NCBI GenBank assembly: GCA_046719465.1
Contig: JBDNCV010000036.1
Coordinates: forward strand, 1-28,678
Length of the DNA: 28,678 nt
Reading direction: 5' to 3'
Source: JANWYT01 sp046719465
GTDB lineage: Bacteria; Chloroflexota; Anaerolineae; Aggregatilineales; Phototrophicaceae
Below, in pieces: positions 22,888 through 28,678 of the stretch (position 1 is its first letter; each line of letters starts with the position of its first letter). The position numbers and the translations under genes are program-made. Under the pieces are notes generated by a model that saw only the letters and a program-made list of their open reading frames with translations, was not told where the DNA came from and searched no databases.

Positions 22888-22916
22888 ATTGTAGCAGAGA
22901 TCGCGGCGGCTTTCAG
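22888..22916 (-). promoter_or_regulatory. Promoter of cysS
   Basis: On the minus strand CTGAAA (22916 to 22911, 4 of 6 matches to TTGACA), a 17-bp spacer, and TGC-TACAAT (22896 to 22888) form a well-spaced extended -10 promoter. Transcription would begin near 22881. The -35 overlaps the stop codon of the upstream membrane-protein gene. This is the best complete promoter in the window. Confidence 0.65.
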
Positions 22917-23989
22917 CGGCTAATCACGTCCAACAGCGCCAGACACACCGCCACCACCGAGATCGGGATGGCCCCAAGCAGGAAGGGGCGCACTACGTCA
23001 TCAAGGTGGATGAGCTGCTTATCGACCTTACGATAGTCGATCTTCTCGCGCCGATGTCGATAGATCCAGCTAATCGGCCAGCGCAGCAGGCGCAGCGCCA
23101 TCAACGACCAGATGAGATACCCCAGCGACAGCACAAGCAGCGTGGAGAAGCGCCCATCACGCAAAAACGGCAGCGTCATAAACGTGACAATTGTCGTCCA
23201 GACGATGAGCAGCAGGCTCTTGGCATAGCGCAGCACCAAGCGCCGCAGGTAGATCACGTTGCGCGCGAGGTGCATCTCCGTTACCGCGACTTCCTCCACA
23301 AGGTCGCGGTCGAGGCTGCGCACCACCCCCAGCGCCGCGTCGAAACGCTCAATATCTTTGCGCTTGGCCCCCTCTGGGATCATGCCCTCAGCCACGAGCT
23401 TTTCCCATTTGCGCGAGGATGGGATGATGTCGCCGTTGGTCGCCTCGATGAGCTGGTCAAAGTACAGCTCGCGCTTGCCCTCGCTGAAAGGCAGCATAAA
23501 GTCCATGTTGCGGCTGTACTCATAATGCATGATATCGCGTTTAGCGCGCGGTGATTCATCTTGACTGAACGAGATGCCACTGAGCGAGAACGTCGGGTGC
23601 AGCAGTGTCGCGGGGAAGCCCGGCGCGTAAATCGAATAATAAAAGTGGATGATGTCCTTAAGCAGCAGGTACAGCGAGTACAGGGGGATGAGCAGCGAGA
23701 GCGCGAACGGGTAAACAGCCGTGGCGTAGAGCGCTAAGGTCAGCACAATTGCTAGCTCATTCGGCAGGCTGACAAAGTGCAGCCCCGCCGTGGAGAGCAA
23801 AATTTCCATGATGCCTTCGATGATATCGCGGATGAACACCGGGATGAGAATTAACAGACCAGCCCCGCCGACGAAGGCCGTGGCCACGCGGTGCAGCGTG
23901 GACATGCGCACTTCTGAGCGCTGTAAATAAGCGCGCATGGCGTTGCGCTCCGCGTCGGTATAGGCGGATGGCTCATCGGGGGCAGACAT
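22913..23989 (-). CDS. Membrane protein of unknown family
   Basis: I do not recognise this 358-residue protein. It has a polar N-terminus (1-35), a first hydrophobic segment at about 36-60, a second and third around 78-110 (ELAIVLTLALYATAVYPF and LSLLIPLYSLYLLL), a soluble middle part of about 110 residues with many charges (about 125-240), then two or three helices (about 255-300) and a last C-terminal helix (about 335-355). A basic RHRREKIDYRK stretch precedes the last helix. No catalytic motif is visible. Start: ATG 23989 with CAGGAAC 7 bp upstream and an extended -10 further up. It is followed by cysS with its own promoter, so it may be a single-gene unit. Confidence 0.75.
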   Translation of the reverse strand: MSAPDEPSAYTDAERNAMRAYLQRSEVRMSTLHRVATAFVGGAGLLILIPVFIRDIIEGIMEILLSTAGLHFVSLPNELAIVLTLALYATAVYPFALSLLIPLYSLYLLLKDIIHFYYSIYAPGFPATLLHPTFSLSGISFSQDESPRAKRDIMHYEYSRNMDFMLPFSEGKRELYFDQLIEATNGDIIPSSRKWEKLVAEGMIPEGAKRKDIERFDAALGVVRSLDRDLVEEVAVTEMHLARNVIYLRRLVLRYAKSLLLIVWTTIVTFMTLPFLRDGRFSTLLVLSLGYLIWSLMALRLLRWPISWIYRHRREKIDYRKVDKQLIHLDDVVRPFLLGAIPISVVAVCLALLDVISR

Positions 23990-24042
23990 ACGAGTGTTCC
24001 TGTCAATGATGGCAGATAACTTAGCGAGAAATCAATGAGTGA

Positions 24043-24051
24043 AGTATAGCA
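24043..24051 (-). promoter_or_regulatory. Extended -10 promoter of the unknown membrane-protein gene
   Basis: TGC-TATACT on the minus strand (24051 to 24043), 54 bp before the ATG at 23989. Transcription would begin near 24036. The -35 position is weak. One arm of an inverted repeat (24058-24066) lies in the spacer region just upstream. Confidence 0.55.
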
Positions 24052-24057
24052 GACATG

Positions 24058-24120
24058 CAGCGGTCAGGCAGTTGCAGGCAGCAGCGAGAAGTGATTGGAG
24101 TTGAACACACTTGACCGCTG
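24058..24120. repeat. Spaced 9-bp inverted repeat
   Basis: CAGCGGTCA (24058-24066) and TGACCGCTG (24112-24120) are perfect inverted copies 45 bp apart. The first arm overlaps the promoter of the minus-strand membrane-protein gene. It could be a pair of operator half-sites or chance. Confidence 0.35.
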
Positions 24121-24204
24121 GATGCTCTGGCGTTCGGTTAGGCGTACCGTCATCGGACAGAGCCAGCCCGGGAATGTCTAACCAGTGACAGGCAGCCGCC
24201 ATTC

Positions 24205-24291
24205 GCCAGAAGCTGAAGCCTTCTGGCTGTGATGTGGCGGCTGAAGCCCCCTTCAGGGGGTGCGGTTTAGACGGATGCTTTAGCGTCTGAC
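24205..24291. repeat. Three-hairpin composite repeat (family A, copy 2)
   Basis: Same order as the copy at 209-294. Hairpin 1: GCCAGAAG (24205-24212) with CTTCTGGC (24220-24227). Hairpin 2: CCCCC-TTCA-GGGGG (24247-24260), preceded by GGCTGAAGCC. Hairpin 3: CGGATGC-TTTA-GCGTCTG (24272-24289). In hairpin 1 a G-C pair of copy 1 is replaced by A-T, a paired change that keeps the stem. Weak similarity extends a little upstream of hairpin 1. Confidence 0.75.
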
Positions 24292-24327
24292 GATTCACCA
24301 CCTACACTGTGTACACTGACCGATCTG

Positions 24328-24336
24328 TGCTACACT
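24328..24336 (+). promoter_or_regulatory. Extended -10 promoter of radA
   Basis: TGC-TACACT (24328-24336), 36 bp before the radA ATG. Transcription would begin near 24343, at or inside the GAAC-N4-GTTC palindrome. A short dyad TACAC-T-GTGTA lies just upstream (about 24303-24313). No clear -35 is visible. Confidence 0.5.
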
Positions 24337-24341
24337 AAGCG

Positions 24342-24353
24342 GAACAAATGTTC
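24342..24353. promoter_or_regulatory. LexA (SOS)-box-like palindrome in front of radA
   Basis: GAACAAATGTTC matches GAAC-N4-GTTC, the core of the Gram-positive LexA box (CGAACRNRYGTTYG), including the R, R and Y positions between the arms. It lies 5 bp after the radA -10 and 19 bp before the ATG, where a bound repressor would block transcription. That this organism's LexA uses this motif is not shown by the window. Confidence 0.5.
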
Positions 24354-24372
24354 ACTCACGCAGGGCTGCCCC

Positions 24373-25779
24373 ATGCCAAAGACCCACACCAAGTATGTCT
24401 GTTCCAACTGTGGCCGCCAAGCTGCGGTCAAGATGGGGCGCTGCCCCAACTGCGGCGAGTTTGGGACGATGCAAGAAGTGATCGAACAGGCCGCCAAGCC
24501 CGCCAGCGCGCGGACGGTGGCGCGTGCTGCCAGCACCGCCGGCCTGCCGCAGAGCCGCCCGCAGCGCCTGACCGAAATCGGCACACAGGCCGAGGAGCGC
24601 TTGTTCGTGCCCGTAGAGGAGTTCAGCCGCGTGCTGGGCGGGGGGATTGTCCCCGGGAGCATCGTCTTGCTCGGTGGAGAGCCGGGCGCAGGCAAGAGCA
24701 CCCTCATGCTGCAAGCGGCGGCGCTGCTCTCGGAACTGCACGGGGCCGTGTTGTACGTGAGCGGGGAGGAGAGCGCCTACCAAATCAAGATGCGGGCAGA
24801 TCGCCTCAAGCTGGCTGCGCCGGATTTGTACCTCGTCACCGAGACGAACTTGGGGCGCATCTTCGAACACGTTCAGCAGGTACAGCCGGTGATCCTCATC
24901 GTGGACTCGATTCAAACGACCTACAGCGACGACATCGACGCCTCGCCCGGGCTGGTGTCGCAAGTGCGCGAGTGTGCCAGCCGTCTTCAGGTCTTCGCCA
25001 AGACCAGCGGCGTGACGGTGTTCCTCATCGGCCACGTGACCAAAGAGGGGACGATTGCCGGGCCGCGCGTGTTAGAACACATCGTGGATACTGTGCTGTA
25101 CTTGGAAGGCGACCCGTTCCAGAGCTTCCGCCTGCTGCGCAGCGTGAAGAACCGCTTCGGCGCGACAAGCGAGGTGGGCGTGTTTGAGATGCAGGGCGCG
25201 GGCATGGTCGAAGTCCCCAACCCGAGCGAGGCCTTCCTCGCCGAGCGGGTGGTCAACGCCAGCGGCAGCGCCATCGCCGTGACGATGGAGGGAACGCGCC
25301 CGCTGCTAGTGGAGGTTCAAGCGCTTACCAGCCCGACGGCCTTCGGCAACGCCCGCCGCACCCCCAACGGCGTCGACATGAACCGCTTGCAGCTCATCGC
25401 GGCAGTTTTGAGCAAGCGCTTGGGATTCCGCTTGTTTGAGCACGACATCTTCGTAAACGTCATCGGTGGGATGAAAGTCAGCGAGCCAGCGTCCGACTTG
25501 GCGATGGCGGTGGCGATTGCCTCCAGCTACCACGACCGCGCTGTGCCTGCGGACATGGCGCTGATTGGGGAAGTCGGCCTCAGTGGGGAGCTGCGCGCGG
25601 TGGGGCAGTTGGCGGCGCGGCTCAACGAAGCCAGCAAGATCGGCTTTCGGCGCGCGCTCGTCCCGAAGATGCGCCGACGCCTTGAGGACATCCCGCCCGG
25701 GCTTGAACTCATCGAGTGCCGCACGATTGCCGACGCACTGCGCCACGCCGTGCCAGAAGCGGATCCACGGCGCGCTTAG
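24373..25779 (+). CDS. radA: DNA repair protein RadA (Sms)
   Basis: RecA-like ATPase that helps process recombination intermediates and branch migration. The 468-residue protein has the C4 zinc finger (Cys10, Cys13, Cys24, Cys27), Walker A GEPGAGKST (102-110), Walker B ILIVDSIQT (174-182), the RadA motif KNRFG (259-263), and a C-terminal Lon-protease-like domain (about 285-455: VNVIGGMKVSEPASDLAMA, then GEVGLSGELR). Length is usual. Start: ATG 24373 with AGGG 7 bp upstream. A likely promoter and a GAAC-N4-GTTC palindrome precede it. Its TAG overlaps the TAA of the convergent kinase gene in the four bases TTAG (25776-25779). Confidence 0.98.
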   Translation: MPKTHTKYVCSNCGRQAAVKMGRCPNCGEFGTMQEVIEQAAKPASARTVARAASTAGLPQSRPQRLTEIGTQAEERLFVPVEEFSRVLGGGIVPGSIVLLGGEPGAGKSTLMLQAAALLSELHGAVLYVSGEESAYQIKMRADRLKLAAPDLYLVTETNLGRIFEHVQQVQPVILIVDSIQTTYSDDIDASPGLVSQVRECASRLQVFAKTSGVTVFLIGHVTKEGTIAGPRVLEHIVDTVLYLEGDPFQSFRLLRSVKNRFGATSEVGVFEMQGAGMVEVPNPSEAFLAERVVNASGSAIAVTMEGTRPLLVEVQALTSPTAFGNARRTPNGVDMNRLQLIAAVLSKRLGFRLFEHDIFVNVIGGMKVSEPASDLAMAVAIASSYHDRAVPADMALIGEVGLSGELRAVGQLAARLNEASKIGFRRALVPKMRRRLEDIPPGLELIECRTIADALRHAVPEADPRRA

Positions 25780-28678
25780 CTCATCCTGCTCAATGTTGAC
25801 TGGGATTGTTCAACCAGCAGAGGCAGCTCCACGGTGAAGGTTGTGCCGCGGCCAACTTGCGACACTACGTGGATCGTGCCTGCATGGCGCTCGACACACT
25901 CTTTGACAATCGACAAGCCTAGGCCTGTGCCAGCGATTGCGCGGGCGTTTTCTGCGCGGTAGAACGTGTCGAAGATCTTCTCCAGATCCTCAGACGGGAT
26001 ACCGATGCCCTCGTCGCTCACAGCCAGCACGATCCGCCGCTGCTCTTGTGCCAACGCTAGGGTGATCTGACTGCCCTGTGGCGAAAATTTGATTGCATTC
26101 GACATCAGGTTGAACAAGATGCGATGCACCAAAGTTTCGTCGATCATCACCGCTCCCTGCTGCCAGTCTGCTTTGAAGCGCAGGATGTGGTTCTGGCCGA
26201 TGCTCTGCTGAAGCTCGGTAATGGTCACTTGGCACAGAGTCTCGATGTTTACGGAGCTAAGCTGAAGCTGTCCCTCGATGAGCGTGCCTTTGACGATCTT
26301 GCCCAAGTCGTCCAGCATCTTTGCCACGTAACTGAGCTGCTTCTCGATCGTCTCAAAGGCTGCTGTGCGCCGCTCCTCGCTGAGGCGGTCATAGTAGCGC
26401 GACAGCATGTCTTTGGAGGTGCTGATGACTGCCAATGGTGTGCGAATATCATGCGAGATAGTGCTCACCACGCGGCGGATTGTCTCATTGAGAACTTGCT
26501 CTTGGCGCAGGTTGGCGGTAAGGCGTTCCTGCTCGGCTTTGAGCGCGGCCTCGTTTTTCTCGGCGTTGATGTCTTGCACCACACCGTAGAAACCTGTCAC
26601 GCAGCCGTTTGACGGGTCGATGATGGGCAAGCGAGCGACGCGCACCCACACATAATGCCCTTGCGCATGCAGGACGCGAAACTCAGTTGACGTGTAGTCA
26701 CCGGCAAGCGTGCGCCGTAGATCAGCATTCACAATCGGCGCATCGTCAGGATGCTCAACGATGGTGTCCTGCCATGTCTTGGCCGCAGTCTCCATCGGAT
26801 ACCCAGTCACACCCTCATAGTCACCCTCGAGCCATCGAATGAAGAGTCGACCCTGCTCATCAAAGCCACCCTCGAACACAAAGTCGGACATCATCCGTGT
26901 GAGCGTGCGGTAGCGCTCCTCATTGCGGCGCAGCGCTTCTTGCGCTCGGACGCGCTCATCAATGTCGCGGTTGATTGTGATGATCCCCGTTAGTTGGCCG
27001 TCAGCATCGCGCAGATACTGAGCACGATTCTCGACCCAGAAGACGCTGCCGTCCTTGCGCACCATACGATAGGTGTAGATGGCGCTAGCGCGGCCTTCGG
27101 CCATGTGTTGAGCTTGCTCAGCATGCAGGCGCGGCCGATCCTCAGGATAAATTAGCTGCGACAACCCTTCAGTATCCAAGCTCAGGATTTCGTCAGAACT
27201 ATAGCCTACCTGAGTTTGAGGGTTGTTTGACATCAGAACACGGCCATCAGGGGCGTGCAAGCTGATGACATCTAACGAGTTCTCGAAGATGAAGCGGTAA
27301 CGCTGCTCGCGTTCAGAGAGGATCTGCTGTGTTTGAACCAGCTCGGTGATATCGAAGCCGACGCATTGAATCTCGCTCACGCTGCCGTCGGCATCAGCAA
27401 CCCCCGTGAACTCCCACAGGGTGTAGTAAAAATCGCCTGCTGGGCGGCGCTTGCGCAAAACGGCTTGATGTGGTTTGCCCGGCGTTTTGATGCACTTCTC
27501 GACGGTCTCAAGCGTGAGCGCGTGATCCTCCGGCGCGATGGTGTCCAAGCTGTCCTGCCCAATGAGGTCGTCCCCTAGTTCGGGATAGGCAATGCGGATC
27601 AACCGCTGGAAGCGCTGGTTGACGAAGGTGAATCGGGCGTCTAAGTCCGTGCGCACAATGTAGACCGAATCGCCATCGATAATCGACTGGAGCAGCGCAT
27701 TCGTGCGCCGCAGCGCTTCTTCCGTTTCAACACGCTGGGTGATGTCTCGCCGCACCGCGATCATGTTGCGCAGCGTGCCATCCTCGGCATACACGTAGCG
27801 CGTTCGATTCTCCACCCACATATAGCTGCCATCAGGCCGCTGCAAGCGATACGTGTAGACGACGTTTGGCGCCTTATCTTGCAAATGGCGCGCTCGCTCT
27901 TGCTCAATGCGCGGCAGATCATCGGGGTGAACAAGCGCCTCGTAATCTGCTGACGTGAGCTTGCGGCGTTCCTCAGGGCTTAGGCCCAAGCTAAACGCTG
28001 GGGCCTCGTTGCCAAGCAGCAGCTTGCCCTGCCCATCGTGCAGCGTAATCGAATCGGTCGTATTGTCGAAGACGAAGCGATACAACTCCTCTTTGTGGCT
28101 GAGTTCTTCTGTCACGGTCATCAAGCGCGTAATGTCGAAACCGACGCACTGAATCTCCGACACTTCACCGCGCTCGTCCACCAAACCCGCAAACTCCCAC
28201 AGCGTGTGAAAGTAGCTCCCTTCAGGGTTGGGCTTACGCAAGATCACTTGAAACGGCTTACCGGGCTGGTCGATGCAGTGCATGACCGTCGCCAGCGTGA
28301 GTTGATGATCCTCTGGAATCACCGTCTCGAGGCTGTTCGTGCCGATGAGTGAATCTTCCCGTTGATAAGCGCGCCGAATTAACGCAACAAAGTGCTGGTT
28401 GACAAAGGTAAATCGCCCCTCCATATCCGTGCGTGTGATGTAGGCCGTGTCGCTTTCCAAGATAGACTTCAACCGCACGTTTGAGCGATAGAGGTCGTTC
28501 TCCGCCTCTTGGCGATCCGTCACGTCGTAAATGTAGCCGTAGTAGTGCTGTGGCGCGCCCGACGCATCGCGGATGAGCATGGTGTAATCGTCAACGTAGC
28601 GATAGGTTCCATCCGCATGGCGCAGGCGATAGCGCTGATAGAAGCTGTCAACGCCCGCGCGCAGATAGTCTTGGACTT
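25776..28678 (-). CDS. Multi-PAS sensor histidine kinase (5' end beyond the window)
   Basis: The frame is open to the window edge at 28678, so the gene is partial; the ATG at 28580 lies inside a PAS domain and is not the start. Numbering from that ATG: the end of one PAS domain (to about 30), then PAS domains at about 36-155, 165-290, 296-415, 427-550 and 557-680, HisKA with His710 (STISHDIRTPL), and the ATPase domain with FNLMSNAIKFSP (823-834), DEGIGIP (856-862) and GTGLGLSI (884-891). Residues 36-293 and 296-553 are a tandem duplication of a two-PAS unit: both contain RFTFVNQ, SEIQCVGFDIT and a W-VENR segment. No membrane segment is seen in the visible part, so cytoplasmic sensing is likely. 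It is convergent with radA, overlapping by 4 bp. Confidence 0.95.
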   Translation of the reverse strand, partial: VQDYLRAGVDSFYQRYRLRHADGTYRYVDDYTMLIRDASGAPQHYYGYIYDVTDRQEAENDLYRSNVRLKSILESDTAYITRTDMEGRFTFVNQHFVALIRRAYQREDSLIGTNSLETVIPEDHQLTLATVMHCIDQPGKPFQVILRKPNPEGSYFHTLWEFAGLVDERGEVSEIQCVGFDITRLMTVTEELSHKEELYRFVFDNTTDSITLHDGQGKLLLGNEAPAFSLGLSPEERRKLTSADYEALVHPDDLPRIEQERARHLQDKAPNVVYTYRLQRPDGSYMWVENRTRYVYAEDGTLRNMIAVRRDITQRVETEEALRRTNALLQSIIDGDSVYIVRTDLDARFTFVNQRFQRLIRIAYPELGDDLIGQDSLDTIAPEDHALTLETVEKCIKTPGKPHQAVLRKRRPAGDFYYTLWEFTGVADADGSVSEIQCVGFDITELVQTQQILSEREQRYRFIFENSLDVISLHAPDGRVLMSNNPQTQVGYSSDEILSLDTEGLSQLIYPEDRPRLHAEQAQHMAEGRASAIYTYRMVRKDGSVFWVENRAQYLRDADGQLTGIITINRDIDERVRAQEALRRNEERYRTLTRMMSDFVFEGGFDEQGRLFIRWLEGDYEGVTGYPMETAAKTWQDTIVEHPDDAPIVNADLRRTLAGDYTSTEFRVLHAQGHYVWVRVARLPIIDPSNGCVTGFYGVVQDINAEKNEAALKAEQERLTANLRQEQVLNETIRRVVSTISHDIRTPLAVISTSKDMLSRYYDRLSEERRTAAFETIEKQLSYVAKMLDDLGKIVKGTLIEGQLQLSSVNIETLCQVTITELQQSIGQNHILRFKADWQQGAVMIDETLVHRILFNLMSNAIKFSPQGSQITLALAQEQRRIVLAVSDEGIGIPSEDLEKIFDTFYRAENARAIAGTGLGLSIVKECVERHAGTIHVVSQVGRGTTFTVELPLLVEQSQSTLSRMS

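Larger units (their letters stand above)
23990..24372. other. Intergenic region with divergent promoters, repeat copy and SOS-box-like palindrome
   Basis: No credible gene. It holds, in order: an extended -10 for the membrane-protein gene (24043-24051), a spaced 9-bp inverted repeat (24058-24120), copy 2 of the three-hairpin repeat (24205-24291), an extended -10 for radA (24328-24336), and a GAAC-N4-GTTC palindrome (24342-24353). A minus-strand frame of about 89 codons crosses the repeat and is not considered real. Confidence 0.7.

Noticed and set aside
22838..22912. T-box leader before cysS
   Set aside because: The leader from the predicted start is only about 44 nt and lacks specifier and antiterminator structures.
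24032..24301. Minus-strand frame of 89 codons in the gap before radA
   Set aside because: It is made largely of repeat copy 2 and of promoter sequence for the neighbouring gene; composition is not protein-like.
24352..25035. Minus-strand frame of 227 codons opposite radA
   Set aside because: Antisense frame to an intact radA; no independent support.
1..28678. CRISPR arrays, insertion sequences, tRNA or rRNA genes
   Set aside because: Intergenic regions were read for direct-repeat arrays, transposase frames and tRNA-like cloverleaf parts; none was found. A covariance search could still reveal a small RNA.

Overview
The window looks like chromosomal DNA of a GC-rich (about 60%) bacterium, most likely a Chloroflexota (Anaerolineae-like) lineage. 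This is inference. The supporting signs are lipoproteins with long Pro/Thr linkers carrying SH3, CARDB and LGFP-like modules, FHA proteins, a fused homocysteine methyltransferase/MTHF reductase, multi-PAS orphan histidine kinases, and palindromic intergenic repeats. No phage, transposase, CRISPR array, tRNA or rRNA was found.

Layout. 1-326: a gene-free stack of palindromic elements. 327-4111 (-): an LCP cell-wall ligase gene followed by priA. 4278-4736 (+): a thioredoxin-fold lipoprotein. 4743-6735 (-): an M24 metallopeptidase and a double-FHA protein. 6840-9536 (+): a PAS histidine kinase and an aldo/keto reductase. 9576-10835 (-): an SH3/CARDB lipoprotein. 10978-12137 (+): an M50-like membrane metallopeptidase and a DUF427 protein. 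12348-14035 (+): a tight FHA / lipoprotein / YtxH-like cluster. 13935-22837 (-): a long co-directional run in transcription order cysS, rlmB, frr, uppS, candidate restriction endonuclease, DNA methyltransferase, homocysteine methyltransferase/MTHF reductase, GT39-like membrane protein. 22913-23989 (-): a membrane protein of unknown family. 23990-24372: an intergenic region with promoters, a repeat copy and an SOS-box-like palindrome. 24373-25779 (+): radA. 25776-28678 (-): a large multi-PAS histidine kinase cut off by the window end.

How the parts fit. Most genes are housekeeping: replication restart and repair (priA, radA), translation (cysS, rlmB, frr), wall lipid carrier and wall polymer attachment (uppS, LCP), and one-carbon/methionine metabolism. 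The accessory part is a two-gene restriction-modification module set between uppS and the methionine gene with almost no spacer; its methyltransferase is visibly AT-richer than its surroundings and its nuclease is of a family I cannot name with confidence. Regulatory reading suggests a recurrent extended -10 promoter (TGN followed by a TATAAT-like hexamer) before several genes, and a GAAC-N4-GTTC palindrome between the radA promoter and start. The most unusual non-coding feature is a composite repeat of three hairpins sharing a GCTNAAGC-like apex, present twice (about 209-294 and 24205-24291).
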